Assembly: GCA_013349285.1 (NCBI GenBank)
Contig: DUZU01000016.1
Span: 1 to 61,559 of the forward strand
Source of the DNA: Deltaproteobacteria bacterium
GTDB taxonomy: Bacteria > Desulfobacterota > Desulfobulbia > Desulfobulbales > Desulfurivibrionaceae
Length of the DNA stretch: 61,559 nt
Reading direction: 5' to 3'
Shown in pieces: positions 17,398 to 27,857 of this stretch (the stretch's first letter is position 1; every line of letters starts with the position of its first letter). The notes under the pieces are model-generated. The model worked only from the letters and a program-made list of their open reading frames with translations, was not told the origin of the DNA and made no database searches. The translations under genes and the position numbers were made by a program.

Positions 17398-19194
17398 TTA
17401 ATCTTTTTTAGGCTTAGCGAATTTCTTTTTTGGGAAATTTTTCTTAATGCCCTTTTGCGGGCCGGCGCTTTTGCCCCGGAACGGTGTTTTGTGGGGCTTG
17501 CGGCCGAAACCTTGTCCGGGGTTTTCCACCCTTTCTCCGGTGATTTTAATGGCAATATTTTTGCCGTTGATCATCAGGTGGCCGAAACTGGTCATGATCA
17601 GATCGGCGAATTTGCTGTCCGCTTCCATTAACGATGAATGGTCCTGGATGTCAATCCGGCCGATTTTGATATTGCGGATGCCGGTGGATTCGTTGATCTG
17701 GCCGATAAGTCTGGCCGGATAGATGCCGTCTTCCTTGCCGATGTTGATCTCGAAGCGGGTAAACTTCTGGCCGCCTGCCCGTGGGCCGAATTTATCACCC
17801 GGGCCGCCGGCGCGGGGCGCGAATTTGTCGCCCCTGGCTCCGCGCTGTTCCAGGCGATGTTCTTCTTCGGTCACATTGAGGTCGGGCGCGTTTTTGTAGT
17901 GGTCGATAAATCGCTTGAACTCCAGGGAGACAAAGCGCTTGATCAACTCTTCCCGGTCGAGATCGGCCAAGCTCTTCCTGATCGCCGGCATAAAGGGTTC
18001 AATGCTGTCAACGTCGATGCTTTCGCGGGTAATGTTGTCGAGCAGGCGAAGCAGTTGCTTTTCGCAGACCTCCTTGGCGGAAGGGATCTGGCCCTGTTCG
18101 AATTTGCGTTTGATGATATTTTCAATCTCGCGGATCCGATATTTTTCCCGCATATGGATGATGGCTATCGATACGCCGCTTTTGCCGGCGCGGCCGGTGC
18201 GGCCGCTGCGGTGGGTGTAGTTGGCCGTTTCATCGGGGAGGTTGTAGTTGATGACATGGGTCAGGTCGGTGACATCGAGGCCCCGTGCCGCCACATCGGT
18301 TGCCACCAGCATCTGCAGGGAGCGGCGATGGAATTTTTTCATTACCTCGTCGCGCTGGGCCTGGGACAAATCGCCGTGCAGGGCATCCGCGTTGTAGCCG
18401 TCCTGCATCAGCTTGTCCGCCACGTCATTGGTTTCCTGGCGGGTGCGGCAGAAGATGATCGAGTAGATGTCGGGATTGTTGTCGGCGATCCGGCGCAGGG
18501 CCTGGTAACGGTCCTTGGCTCTGACCATGTAGTAGATGTGCCGGACGTTTTCCGTGCCCATGTTACGCTGGCCCACCGTGATCTCCAGGGGTTTATTCAT
18601 GTAATTTTTGGTGATGTTGGCCACGCCCTTGGGCATGGTGGCCGACAGCAGCAGGGTGTTCTTGGTGTCCGGGGTAGTGGCGAGGATGGCGTTGAGTTCA
18701 TCCTTGAAGCCCATCTGCAGCATTTCATCGGCTTCATCGAGAACCACCGAGGTGATTGCCGAGATATCCACGGCCTTTCTCCGGATCATGTCATGGAGGC
18801 GGCCCGGGGTGGCAATAACAATCTGGGCGCCTTTGCGCAGGGCCCTGATCTGGGTGTCGATACTGGCGCCGCCGTAAACGGGAACAATGTTGAAGCCGGG
18901 CACATATTTGGCAAAGGCGGTCATGTCCTTGGCCACCTGCATGCAGAGTTCCCGGGTCGGGCACAGGACCAGGGCCTGCACTTTTTTGTTGGCCGCGTCA
19001 CTTAACTGGATCAGCGGAATGCCGAAGGCGGCCGTTTTGCCGGTGCCGGTCTGGGCCAGGCCGACTATGTCGATGTGTTGGTTCAGGGCGATGGGAATAA
19101 GTTGTTCTTGAACCGGGGTTGGGGATTTAAAGCCCAATTCAAGAAGCCCTTTGATAATGTCTTCGTCTATGCCAAGCTCTGCGAATGTCGTCAT
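17398..19194 (-). CDS. deaD: DEAD-box ATP-dependent RNA helicase (DeaD/CsdA-like)
   Basis: RNA helicase of 598 aa. Motifs in order: Q motif FKSPTPVQEQLIP, Walker A AQTGTGKT (47-54), PTREL, ATPGRL, DEAD in VVLDEADEMLQMG, SAT, then the second RecA domain with VATDVAARGLD and HRSGRTGRAG. A C-terminal part (about 475-550) resembles the DbpA RNA-binding fold and the tail is Lys/Arg/Gly-rich. Such helicases assist ribosome assembly and RNA unfolding in the cold. A cold-shock gene lies upstream on the same strand, separated by a terminator. Confidence 0.93.
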   Translation of the reverse strand: MTTFAELGIDEDIIKGLLELGFKSPTPVQEQLIPIALNQHIDIVGLAQTGTGKTAAFGIPLIQLSDAANKKVQALVLCPTRELCMQVAKDMTAFAKYVPGFNIVPVYGGASIDTQIRALRKGAQIVIATPGRLHDMIRRKAVDISAITSVVLDEADEMLQMGFKDELNAILATTPDTKNTLLLSATMPKGVANITKNYMNKPLEITVGQRNMGTENVRHIYYMVRAKDRYQALRRIADNNPDIYSIIFCRTRQETNDVADKLMQDGYNADALHGDLSQAQRDEVMKKFHRRSLQMLVATDVAARGLDVTDLTHVINYNLPDETANYTHRSGRTGRAGKSGVSIAIIHMREKYRIREIENIIKRKFEQGQIPSAKEVCEKQLLRLLDNITRESIDVDSIEPFMPAIRKSLADLDREELIKRFVSLEFKRFIDHYKNAPDLNVTEEEHRLEQRGARGDKFAPRAGGPGDKFGPRAGGQKFTRFEINIGKEDGIYPARLIGQINESTGIRNIKIGRIDIQDHSSLMEADSKFADLIMTSFGHLMINGKNIAIKITGERVENPGQGFGRKPHKTPFRGKSAGPQKGIKKNFPKKKFAKPKKD

Positions 19195-19248
19195 TTTAGT
19201 TTACTTTGGAGTTAGAGGCGGCAGGGCTGGATTCGTCGAGCGCTGCAG

Positions 19249-19276
19249 AAAAAAAAAGCCCCGCGTGGTGCGGGGC
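19249..19276 (-). terminator. Rho-independent terminator of the cold-shock gene
   Basis: A GC-rich stem (GCCCCGC / GCGGGGC with a short loop) is followed on the minus strand by nine T. It sits 27 nt after the cspA stop codon and separates it from the helicase. Confidence 0.93.
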
Positions 19277-19303
19277 ATGAGTATTCCATCATTTTAGTGT
19301 GGT

Positions 19304-19504
19304 TTACAGCGGTTGTACATTATCGGCGGCAGGGCCTTTGGGACCGTCGACAATATCGAAAGATACGCGAGAACCCTCTTCGAGAGACTTGAATCCCTCT
19401 TTTTTAATTGCTGAATAGTGAACGAAAAGGTCACCACCGTTATCCTGCTCGATAAATCCAAAACCCTTAGCATCATTAAACCACTTTACTGTTCCTTCTG
19501 CCAC
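19304..19504 (-). CDS. cspA: Cold-shock protein (CspA family)
   Basis: Single cold-shock domain of 66 aa that binds single-stranded nucleic acid. Both RNA-binding motifs are intact: KGFGFIEQ (RNP1) and LFVHYSAI (RNP2). The start is GTG with AAGGAG eight bases upstream. The 5' leader (19505 to about 19600) contains a small perfect stem, GGTCC-CTAA-GGACC at 19526-19539; structured leaders are usual for csp mRNAs, but no thermosensor can be shown here. Confidence 0.95.
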   Translation of the reverse strand: MAEGTVKWFNDAKGFGFIEQDNGGDLFVHYSAIKKEGFKSLEEGSRVSFDIVDGPKGPAADNVQPL

Positions 19505-19603
19505 GACAACTACTCCTTTGTGCTTGGTCCCTAAGGACCTCTTTAATATACTACTTTGATCTTGTTCACGCTGAAAAGATCTGCAGCCTGTTTGTGAATC
19601 CTC

Positions 19604-19644
19604 AAAAACAAAAACCGCACATCGCTAACATAAAGTGTGCGGTT
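19604..19644 (-). terminator. Rho-independent terminator of the ars operon
   Basis: Stem AACCGCACA / TGTGCGGTT with a 14-nt loop, followed on the minus strand by TTTTTGTTTTTG. It lies about 70 nt after the arsC stop and before the cspA promoter region. Confidence 0.85.
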
Positions 19645-19713
19645 CAGTCATGAATAATTAAAAAACAAACTTAGACTACGCAACCATCTTTCTCTTTAGC
19701 ATATTATTGTTTA

Positions 19714-20196
<483 letters not shown>

Positions 20197-20202
20197 GGTT
20201 TT

Positions 20203-21291
20203 TTAATCCTTGCAGGGCAGATGGCATCTGCCGAAGGGGCCTTCGCTTACCCGTGGAAAATATCTTGTTCTGAACAGTAATGCCACTTTCACCAGGCCGA
20301 TCAGCACCGGCACCTCGACCAAAGGGCCGATGACCGCGGCAAAGGCCTGGCCGGAGTTGATGCCGAACACGCCGATGGCCACGGCAATCGCCAGCTCAAA
20401 GTTGTTGGAGGCGGCGGTGAAGCTCAAGGTGGTGGCTTGTTCATAGGTGGCCCCGGCTTTGGCCGACAGGAAGAAGGAGAGCAAAAACATGGTCAGGAAA
20501 TAAATGGTAAGGGGCACGGCAATGCGAATGACGTCAATGGGGAGCTGGACAATGTACTCGCCCTTGAGGGAAAACATGATCAGGATGGTGAAGAGCAGAA
20601 AGATCAGGGTGAAGGGGCTGATCCTGGGGATAAGTTTTTCCTGATACCATTGTTCGCCTTTTATTTTTATACCCGCGAATCTGGTGAACATCCCGGCCAG
20701 AAAGGGGATGCCCAGGTAGATGAACACCGACCAGGCGATGTCGGCCATGGCGATATCCACCGCCATTCCCGCCAGGCCCAGCCATTGGGGGAGAATGGTG
20801 ATGAACAACCAGGCATAGATCGAAAAGAACAGTACCTGAAAAATCGAGTTGAAGGCCACCAGGCCGGCGCAATATTCCCGGTCGCCTTCGGCCAGATCGT
20901 TCCAGACAATGACCATGGCGATACAGCGGGCCAGGCCGATCAGGATCAGGCCGATCATGTATTCCTGGTAGCCTGATAAAAATAAGGCGGCCAGGCCGAA
21001 CATCAGTACCGGGCCGATCAGCCAGTTCTGGGCCAGGGAGAGGCTGAGCACCTTGGGGTTTCTTAAGATGTGATGCAGCTTTTCGTAGCGGACCTTGGCC
21101 AGCGGCGGATACATCATCAGGATCAGGCCGATGGCAATGGGAATGTTGGTGGTGCCGACCTGGAAGCTCTCGATGATATCGCGGACCGCCGGATAGAGAT
21201 AGCCGGTCATTACCCCGATGAACATGGCCAGAAATATCCACAGGGTGAGAAATCGGTCCAGGAAAGAGAGTTTCTTGTTTTCGGTTGCCAT
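20203..21291 (-). CDS. acr3: ACR3-family arsenite efflux transporter
   Basis: Membrane exporter for arsenite, 362 aa with about ten hydrophobic segments. The family markers are an N-terminal [21 protein letters not shown], the conserved Cys in [19 protein letters not shown], and a late [19 protein letters not shown] segment. It is 17 nt downstream of the permease gene and just upstream of arsC. Confidence 0.93.
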   Translation of the reverse strand: MATENKKLSFLDRFLTLWIFLAMFIGVMTGYLYPAVRDIIESFQVGTTNIPIAIGLILMMYPPLAKVRYEKLHHILRNPKVLSLSLAQNWLIGPVLMFGLAALFLSGYQEYMIGLILIGLARCIAMVIVWNDLAEGDREYCAGLVAFNSIFQVLFFSIYAWLFITILPQWLGLAGMAVDIAMADIAWSVFIYLGIPFLAGMFTRFAGIKIKGEQWYQEKLIPRISPFTLIFLLFTILIMFSLKGEYIVQLPIDVIRIAVPLTIYFLTMFLLSFFLSAKAGATYEQATTLSFTAASNNFELAIAVAIGVFGINSGQAFAAVIGPLVEVPVLIGLVKVALLFRTRYFPRVSEGPFGRCHLPCKD

Positions 21292-21308
21292 GGGGAAGTC
21301 CTTGCTTG

Positions 21309-22397
21309 TCAGATGATCAGATTAAAAAGATAGCCCACCAGCAGGATGCCGCTGCCGACCACCCCCAGGAAAGTGGCGATCAGCCCGGGTTTGAGCACCT
21401 TGCGTAGAATAACGGTTTCCGGCAGGGACAGGGCGATGACGCTCATCATGAAGGCGAGCACCGTGCCCAGGGCGGCGCCTTTGCCGAGCAGGGCCTCAAT
21501 GACCGGCACGATGCCGGCGGCGTTGGCGTACATGGGGATGCCGATCAGGACGGCGGCCGGCACCGACCACCAGGCGTCCTTGCCCATGATCGAGGCCATC
21601 AAGCCTTCCGGCACATAGCCGTGGATGGCGGCGCCCATCCCGATCCCGAAAATTATGTAGAGCCAGACCTTGCCGATGATATCTTTAACCGCCTGCCAGC
21701 CGTATTGGATCCGGCCCGGCCAGTCCAACTGCTCGGTGGCCTCGCCGGTTGCGGCCAGGACCTGGCGGACCCAATCCTCGACGAATCTTTCCATCTTGAG
21801 CCGGCCGATGATCCAGCCCGCGCCGATGGCAATGATCAGGCCTGTTGCCAGGTAAAGGGCGGCGATTTTCCAGCCCAGCAGTCCGAAAAGCAGCACCAGG
21901 GCGATTTCATTGACCATCGGCGCCGCGATCAGAAAGGAAAAGGTTACTCCTAATGGGATGCCGGCGGTGACAAAGCCGACAAAGAGCGGGACCGCCGAGC
22001 AGGAGCAGAACGGGGTCACAATGCCGAGCAGGGCGGCCAGGACGTTGCCGATTGATTCGCGCCTGCCGGCCAGGATTTTTCTGGTGCTGGTCGGGGTGAA
22101 GAAAGAACGGAGGATGCCCACCCCGAAGATTACCAGGAGGAGGAGCATGAAAACCTTGGGGGTGTCGTAGATGAAAAAAACGACGGCCTCGCCCAGATGG
22201 CTGCCGGGTTTAAGGCCGAACAGCTCGTGGCTGATAAGTTGGGCCAGAGGCAGGAGCTGGGAATAAATGGTCAGCCAGATAACAAGGCCGGCCGCAGTGA
22301 TGGCGAGATACTCGCATTTTTCGGCAAGGGTAAGGGGCGGCGCCATTTTCGGCGGCGGTTGCGGGGGATTGAGGTTGATGGGTTGTAGCGGTTGCAT
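21309..22397 (-). CDS. Permease of the YraQ/ArsP family (DUF318)
   Basis: Integral membrane protein of 362 aa with about eight to ten hydrophobic segments. The diagnostic motif is [15 protein letters not shown], followed by [19 protein letters not shown]. Family members move or tolerate organoarsenicals (ArsP) or have unknown substrates. Its place between arsR and acr3 argues for an arsenic-related role. The N-terminus is proline-rich and precedes the first membrane helix. Which arsenic species it handles cannot be read from the sequence. Confidence 0.88.
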   Translation of the reverse strand: MQPLQPINLNPPQPPPKMAPPLTLAEKCEYLAITAAGLVIWLTIYSQLLPLAQLISHELFGLKPGSHLGEAVVFFIYDTPKVFMLLLLVIFGVGILRSFFTPTSTRKILAGRRESIGNVLAALLGIVTPFCSCSAVPLFVGFVTAGIPLGVTFSFLIAAPMVNEIALVLLFGLLGWKIAALYLATGLIIAIGAGWIIGRLKMERFVEDWVRQVLAATGEATEQLDWPGRIQYGWQAVKDIIGKVWLYIIFGIGMGAAIHGYVPEGLMASIMGKDAWWSVPAAVLIGIPMYANAAGIVPVIEALLGKGAALGTVLAFMMSVIALSLPETVILRKVLKPGLIATFLGVVGSGILLVGYLFNLII

Positions 22398-22409
22398 GGT
22401 TCCCCTTTT

Positions 22410-22754
22410 TTATAGCTTGCAGACTTCTATGCGGTCGATGGTGGGCAGGATGCGATAGATTTCTTCGATGGATTTTTCGTCGTTCAGCCATTTTTTCAGT
22501 TGCACGAGCATGGTTGCCGCATAGGGCGATTCCGGTTGTTTGGCGAGGAGATAGTTGACCCACAGTTTGTCTTTTTCGCTTTCCACCAAGCCGGCTTCCT
22601 CAAGGATCTTGAGATGTTTGGACACGGTGGGTTGGGCCAGCTTGAGAACGGCCCGCAACTCGCAGACGCACATATGTTTCTTCTGCAGCATTTTTAAGAT
22701 CTTGACCCGGCTGGGGTCGGATAATGCCTTCATGACCTTGATAAATGATTTCAC
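22410..22754 (-). CDS. arsR: ArsR-family metalloregulator
   Basis: Winged-helix repressor of 114 aa. The classic arsenite-binding motif CVCEL (C29, C31) lies in the recognition region, followed by the LAQPTVSKHLKIL helix. The start is GTG with AAGGAG five bases upstream. It heads the ars operon, and a palindrome just upstream is the likely operator. Arsenite binding would release the repressor. Confidence 0.93.
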   Translation of the reverse strand: MKSFIKVMKALSDPSRVKILKMLQKKHMCVCELRAVLKLAQPTVSKHLKILEEAGLVESEKDKLWVNYLLAKQPESPYAATMLVQLKKWLNDEKSIEEIYRILPTIDRIEVCKL

Positions 22755-22778
22755 CTGGGCTCCTTTTTTCTTATTTGC

Positions 22779-22798
22779 ATATTACCATATGGCAATAT
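22779..22798 (-). promoter_or_regulatory. ArsR operator candidate
   Basis: A 20-bp near-perfect palindrome centred on CATATG (arms ATATTACC and GGCAATAT) ends 24 bases before the arsR start. Its position matches autoregulation of the ars operon by ArsR. Confidence 0.65.
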
Positions 22799-22849
22799 GG
22801 TGTTGTTGTCAAGAGGGTTGAAGTGTGTTTGGCCAAGGGGGGAAAGCGG

Positions 22850-24079
22850 TTAACCGATTTTTTTGAACAGGGCCATCTTTTGCAGGGCGAGGTTGATATC
22901 CTGTTCGGTATGGGCGGCGGAAATCTGGAAGCGCACCTCTTCCTCGCCCTTGGGCACCACCGGGTAATTGATGCCGGTGGCCAGGATCAATTGCTCAAAG
23001 AGAAAGGAGACCAGCCTGGCGGTCTGGCCGGTGTCGCGGATCAGAACCGGGACAATGGGGTGGTCGCCTTCGATAATCTCATAGCCCAGCTCCACCAGAC
23101 CCCGGGCAAAGAGGTTGGTCAGTTCTCTGAGCTTGGCGAGCAGCTTCAGGCCCTGGTCGCTGTCGAGGATGTCGAGGGCCTTGGCGGCCGCCGCGGCTTC
23201 CCCCGGGGTGATGGGGTTGGAGTAGATGTAAAAGGGCGCGCTTTCCCGCAGATAGCTGATAACGGTTCGGTCGGCCGCCACATAGCCGCCGTTGACCCCG
23301 AGCGCTTTGCCCAGGGTGGCGATGAGAATGTCGGCCCTGGCCCCGGTTTTTTCTTCCGTGCCCCGGCCGGTGGCGCCAAGGGCGCCGATGCCGTGGGAAT
23401 CGTCGACCACGGTGATGATCCCTTCCGGGTACTCATCTTCATAAGCGGCGCAAACCGCGACCAGTTCGGCAAGGGGGGCATGGTCGCCGCGCATGCTGAA
23501 GATGCCGTCGGTGACGACCAGCACCCGATCTACCTTTCCCTTGAAATCGAGCAGGATGGCCTCAAGCTCCTTGATGTCGAGATGGGGGTAGATCGCCTTG
23601 GCTTTGGGCCGGGCCAGCCGCACCCCGTTGATGATGCAGTTGTGGTTGAGGGCATCGCTGATGACCAGGGTGTTGTCGGTGATCAGCTGGGGGAGAACCC
23701 CCATCACCGTGGCATAGGCCGCGCTCATGGTCAGCGCGGCCTCGCGGCCATGAAAGGCGGCCAGTTTTTTTTCAAGTTCCAGATGGGGGGCAAAGGTGCC
23801 GCTGATGAACCGGACCGCCCCGGGGCCGGTGCCGAAGGCGCGGCAGGCCCGCTCTTCGGCTTCGATTACCGCCGGGTGCAGGCTGAGGCCGAGGTAGGAG
23901 TTGGCGTTCATCCGCAAAAATTCTTTTTGCCCCTGGCCGGCCAGCAGATAGCGCGGGCCAAAGCCATGGGCCGGCGGGGTTAGCCCGACCACTACCCGTT
24001 CTTCCCTTTTACTGGTGCCCAAGGTGCGCAGTTCCGCAAGTTTTCTCTCAAGGAGTGGATTTATTTTTGATAAGGCCAT
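22850..24079 (-). CDS. kbl: Glycine C-acetyltransferase (2-amino-3-ketobutyrate CoA ligase)-like
   Basis: PLP enzyme of the alpha-oxoamine synthase family, 409 aa. The PLP Lys is in ATLGKALGVNGGYVAAD; FSMRGDHAPL and DDSHGIGALG are other family markers, as is the NANSYLGLSLHP start. The partner gene directly upstream is a threonine dehydrogenase, with TGA and ATG sharing one base. Together they would turn threonine into glycine and acetyl-CoA. The ATG follows AGGAG. Other oxoamine synthases (BioF, serine palmitoyltransferase) look similar; the partner gene decides the call. Confidence 0.88.
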   Translation of the reverse strand: MALSKINPLLERKLAELRTLGTSKREERVVVGLTPPAHGFGPRYLLAGQGQKEFLRMNANSYLGLSLHPAVIEAEERACRAFGTGPGAVRFISGTFAPHLELEKKLAAFHGREAALTMSAAYATVMGVLPQLITDNTLVISDALNHNCIINGVRLARPKAKAIYPHLDIKELEAILLDFKGKVDRVLVVTDGIFSMRGDHAPLAELVAVCAAYEDEYPEGIITVVDDSHGIGALGATGRGTEEKTGARADILIATLGKALGVNGGYVAADRTVISYLRESAPFYIYSNPITPGEAAAAAKALDILDSDQGLKLLAKLRELTNLFARGLVELGYEIIEGDHPIVPVLIRDTGQTARLVSFLFEQLILATGINYPVVPKGEEEVRFQISAAHTEQDINLALQKMALFKKIG

Positions 24080-25038
24080 CAGTTTTTCTCCTGGTCTTGT
24101 CCCGTGAGTCCGGCAATCATCTCCTTGGTCATGGCGGCCAGATCATAACGGGGTGAAAAGCCCCATTGCCGGCGGGCTTCAGAATCGTCAAGCCGGTTGG
24201 GCCAGGATTCGGCGATCGCCTGGCGGATGGGGTCGATTTCGTAAGTCATGGTAAAGCCCGGCCGATGCTTTTTGATCTCGTGATAAATATCCTCCGGCGC
24301 CACGCTCATCGCCGTGATATTGAAGGCGTTGCGGACGGATAAGCTGCCCGGCTCCGCCTCCATTATGGCGATGGCCGCCTCGATCGCATCCGCCATGTAC
24401 ATCATGTCGAGCCGGGTCCCCTTTTTTAAAAAGCAGCGATAGGGTTTATCTTGCACCGCGGCATGAAATATCTCCACCGCATAATCGGTGGTGCCGCCGC
24501 CGGGCGGGGTCTGGTAGGAGATAAGCCCTGGATAGCGGACGCCCCTGGCGTCCACCTGAAAGCGGCTGAAGTAGTAATCGCAGAGCAGCTCGCCCGCCAC
24601 CTTGGTCACCCCGTACATGGTGTTGGGCCGTTGGATGGTCACTTGCGGGGTGAGCTCGGCCGGGGTGGTCGGGCCGAAGGCGCCGATGGAGCTGGGATGG
24701 AAAACCGCGCAGTGGTGGAGCCGGGCCGCCTCCAGCACATTGAGCAGGCCGCCCATGTTGATCTCCCAGGCCAGCTGCGGCTTTTGTTCGGCCACGGCGG
24801 AGAGCAGGGCCGCCAGATGATAGATGGTGTCGATCCGCTGTTCGGCCACGATCTGGTTCAGGGCGGCCGGGTCACGGATATCCAACTTAAGATAGGGGCC
24901 GGCCTGCTCCAGTTCGGGCGGCGGAGTTCGTTGGTGGCCGCAGGCAATAACGTTGGCAAAGCCGTAGCGGCTGCGCAGGGCGGGGACCAGTTCCGAGCCG
25001 ATCTGGCCGGTGGCCCCGGTAACAAGGATTTTTTTCAT
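24079..25038 (-). CDS. tdh: NAD-dependent L-threonine 3-dehydrogenase (short-chain, epimerase type)
   Basis: Extended short-chain dehydrogenase of 319 aa. The Rossmann motif GATGQIGSE (about 7-15) is near the N-terminus, with catalytic YGVTK after a PSSIGAFGP strand. This family oxidises threonine to 2-amino-3-ketobutyrate; the next gene, kbl, would cleave that product. The stop overlaps the kbl start by one base, indicating coupling. It lies 49 nt downstream of the Clp/FtsH-like gene, possibly in one transcript. Confidence 0.87.
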   Translation of the reverse strand: MKKILVTGATGQIGSELVPALRSRYGFANVIACGHQRTPPPELEQAGPYLKLDIRDPAALNQIVAEQRIDTIYHLAALLSAVAEQKPQLAWEINMGGLLNVLEAARLHHCAVFHPSSIGAFGPTTPAELTPQVTIQRPNTMYGVTKVAGELLCDYYFSRFQVDARGVRYPGLISYQTPPGGGTTDYAVEIFHAAVQDKPYRCFLKKGTRLDMMYMADAIEAAIAIMEAEPGSLSVRNAFNITAMSVAPEDIYHEIKKHRPGFTMTYEIDPIRQAIAESWPNRLDDSEARRQWGFSPRYDLAAMTKEMIAGLTGQDQEKN

Positions 25039-25087
25039 GCCGCCATCCCGTGAGTTTAAATTTACCGGCTTTTTGCCCGGATAAATC

Positions 25088-27565
25088 CTAGGGGGATAAT
25101 TTTAGCTCACCCCGGTTGCCGGAGCCCTTTTTCATGATACTTTCAAGTTCGTTGCCGTCTACGATTTCCTGGCGAATCAGAATGGTGGCCAAAAGATCGA
25201 TCTGTTGCCAATGGGCGGCCACCAGCTTCTCCGCGTGACTGGTGGCCTCTTTGATCCAGTGGCTGACCCTTTTTTCCACGATTTGGCTGTAGAGCTGGTG
25301 GTTGATGTTGCGGCTTAAGGTGTCACTGTGGACATTGCCCAGCTCTTCGTCCATGCCCAGGTTGGCAATGGCGGTATAGACCTGATGGGTGGCCTGCTGC
25401 AAATCGCTGGCAGCCCCGGTGTCCATCCCTTTTGCCCCGAATTTTTTGATCCCTGCCGCTCTTCCGGCCATCAGCACGCAAATATTGTTAAAAATTTCCG
25501 CCTTGGAAAGATTGCCCGGGAAGTCGTCGAGACTGTAAGAGATGAAGCCCAGGGTGTTCAGGCGCGGCGCGATGGTGACCTGTTCGATTTTGATCTCCGG
25601 CAGGAGCAGGTAGGAGAGCACCGCATGGCCGGCCTCGTGGTAGGCGGTCATCTTGAGGTCTTCTTCCAGGTTATGGATATGTTTTTTCTCAAGTTTTGAG
25701 CCGTATTTGATGATGTTGATCTGTTCAATCAGGATTTCTTCGGTGATGCAGGGCAGGTTGTGGCGGATGGCGTAAAGGGCGGCCTCCTTGCCGATCCGCT
25801 GCAACTCGTAACCGCTCATGCCGGAGATGTAACGCACCACCCGGTCCACATCGATTTTGCCGTCGTTGGGCTTGGTCAGGATCTTTTCGATAAAAAAGCG
25901 TCGGGCCTCGCGGTCCAGTTCCGGCGCTTCGACAAAGATGTCGATCCGGTCGGGCTCGGTGAGCAGGGCCGGGACCTCGTCGATGTTGGCGGCGGTGGCC
26001 ACAGTAAAGACCGATTCCTCGGGATCCAGGGGCAGGGCGTCGATCTCCATCACCAACTGATCAACCGGCATCCCGGTGAAAACCCCTTCGATCAGCCCCT
26101 TGACGTCAATGCCGTCGAGTAAAACAATGCTGGGCGCAAATTCGCGGGCCTTGAGGTAGACCAGTCTGAGGTAGTCCGGGTCGAAAAGGTCGCTTCTCGA
26201 CACATAGATATAGGGGCGGCCCGCCTCCTTGGCAAACGCCTTGCTCAGCATGGTTTTGCCGACCCCGGGCTGGCCATGGATCAGCATGCCCTTGGGCGTG
26301 TTGATCTGGAACTTTTTCATCAGTTCCGGGCTGTTGAGGGTGTGAATAATCTGTTTGAGGATGTTTTTTGTGTGTTTGTTGCCGGCAATATTCTTAAAGC
26401 CGACCTCGGAAAAAGTAACCGTCGGCCGTTCCGCCCTCATCAGTTCCCGGCTGGGCGGCAGGTGGCAGATCTCGGCCCGGTTGATGCTGAAAAACAAGGT
26501 GGTGCCGCGCCGGTACTGGTGCCAGCCCAGTTCCAGGGTTTCGTTTTTCTTGAAAAGGCGGGCGAGCAGGGTGTCGCCTTCTTTGAGCAATCTGGTCAGA
26601 ACCTCTTCCGCGCCCTTGGTCACCTTGAAGGAGATGGTGGTCGGCATGGTTTTATCCTGCCGCATAAATTCGGTGATTTTAAAAAGTATTTCATCGGGCA
26701 GCTTCTGGCGGACCTTGTTGACGGTAACGATAGGGGCCTGGGTCAGGATCAGCAGTTTTATCAGACTGGAGATGTTTTGGTAATTAATGGTGATCTTGCT
26801 TTTGGCCTGGAAATGGCCGGCCAGATACGCGAGGGACTCGGTGCCGATGCGTTCCAGGGCGCCGAAGCTCAGTTTGCTGAAGAGGATGATGTAATTCCGG
26901 GAAAGGGCGATCAATAGTTTCGGGGCAATAGCCTCTTGCACCACATCGAAGACCGCCTTTCTTTCCCGGGCAATGGCCTCCATGATCAGCCCCTTGGCCC
27001 GGGACTTGTTCTTTTGAAAACTTTCCAGGAATTCCTTGCTTTGATAGAGGATGCTGCCCAGGGTGGAGGTGAAGATGAAGATGATTTCCCGGCAGTTGAT
27101 GCCGCTGTCCGCCTCGTCTTTGGTGATCAGGTCGATGAGGGTAAGTTGAAACTGGTTGTCGGCCTGTTCGATGTTTTCAAACAGGATAATCGCCCGGGGG
27201 TTTTCCTTGATGAAGCGGATCAGCTCGCCGTCCTGGATCTGGTCCTGAAAAACCTGGGGCATCAAGAGCTGGGCCGCGCTTTCGGCATCGTTGTACTGCT
27301 CCATGTCCAGATGTTTGAAGGCAGGTACTTCTTCGAGGAGCCCGGTGAGCTGGCGGGCCATGTAGATCTTGCCCACGGACGGCGGGCCGAGAAAGGTGAA
27401 AATGGCCTTGGGCTGGGCGGCGACCGGCGGCTTGAAGGTCATGTGGATCAAGGCATCGACTACTTCGTCAATGGCGTCATTCTGATCATAGACCAGCTCT
27501 TTCAGGCTGATCCGGAGTTTTTCATATCTGCCGAGATGGTTGTTGTCTGATATTTTTTCCGGCAA
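25088..27565 (-). CDS. Soluble Clp-FtsH hybrid: two degenerate AAA+ modules plus M41 zinc protease
   Basis: About 825 aa. The first AAA+ module looks like the Clp/Hsp100 second domain: Walker A is GPPSVGKI (usual T replaced by I), Walker B is ILFENIEQAD where Clp proteins have LLDEVEKA, and the sensor segment is TSTLGS rather than TSNLGS. The second module is FtsH-like: Walker A GQPGVGKTML is intact, but Walker B reads VLLDGID (catalytic Glu replaced by Gly) and the arginine-finger region reads TEPDRIDIF instead of RPGRFDR. The M41 protease domain keeps HEAGH and the third ligand in GAASDLQQAT. No membrane helix is seen, unlike FtsH. I chose TTG at 27565, preceded by AGGAGG; the open frame also continues to a TTG at 27700. 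A tdh-kbl pair follows 49 nt later. Function unknown. Confidence 0.8.
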   Translation of the reverse strand: MPEKISDNNHLGRYEKLRISLKELVYDQNDAIDEVVDALIHMTFKPPVAAQPKAIFTFLGPPSVGKIYMARQLTGLLEEVPAFKHLDMEQYNDAESAAQLLMPQVFQDQIQDGELIRFIKENPRAIILFENIEQADNQFQLTLIDLITKDEADSGINCREIIFIFTSTLGSILYQSKEFLESFQKNKSRAKGLIMEAIARERKAVFDVVQEAIAPKLLIALSRNYIILFSKLSFGALERIGTESLAYLAGHFQAKSKITINYQNISSLIKLLILTQAPIVTVNKVRQKLPDEILFKITEFMRQDKTMPTTISFKVTKGAEEVLTRLLKEGDTLLARLFKKNETLELGWHQYRRGTTLFFSINRAEICHLPPSRELMRAERPTVTFSEVGFKNIAGNKHTKNILKQIIHTLNSPELMKKFQINTPKGMLIHGQPGVGKTMLSKAFAKEAGRPYIYVSRSDLFDPDYLRLVYLKAREFAPSIVLLDGIDVKGLIEGVFTGMPVDQLVMEIDALPLDPEESVFTVATAANIDEVPALLTEPDRIDIFVEAPELDREARRFFIEKILTKPNDGKIDVDRVVRYISGMSGYELQRIGKEAALYAIRHNLPCITEEILIEQINIIKYGSKLEKKHIHNLEEDLKMTAYHEAGHAVLSYLLLPEIKIEQVTIAPRLNTLGFISYSLDDFPGNLSKAEIFNNICVLMAGRAAGIKKFGAKGMDTGAASDLQQATHQVYTAIANLGMDEELGNVHSDTLSRNINHQLYSQIVEKRVSHWIKEATSHAEKLVAAHWQQIDLLATILIRQEIVDGNELESIMKKGSGNRGELKLSP

Positions 27566-27857
27566 ACCTGTTCCTCCTCTGTTGCTGTGGACAGAAACTG
27601 GCCTTAAACTATAACCTTTGTCGTTAAGTTTATCATGCAACTGCGGAAAGAGCCAAGGTTCTCTCGGGTTACTCCATGAAATAAAAGGATAATTGGTCAA
27701 TCAGCTGAGATGGTTGCCGGCCGCGCAGGGGGGGGCAGGGCGCAAAGTTCTGCGTTATGCCGGCCGGTTGACAGCGGAGGAGCGGTGGGCCGGGGGGGGA
27801 AGCTCAAGGAGTTGAAGCCGGGGCCGGGAGCGGGAATGTTGGCCCTGGCTTTTGATC

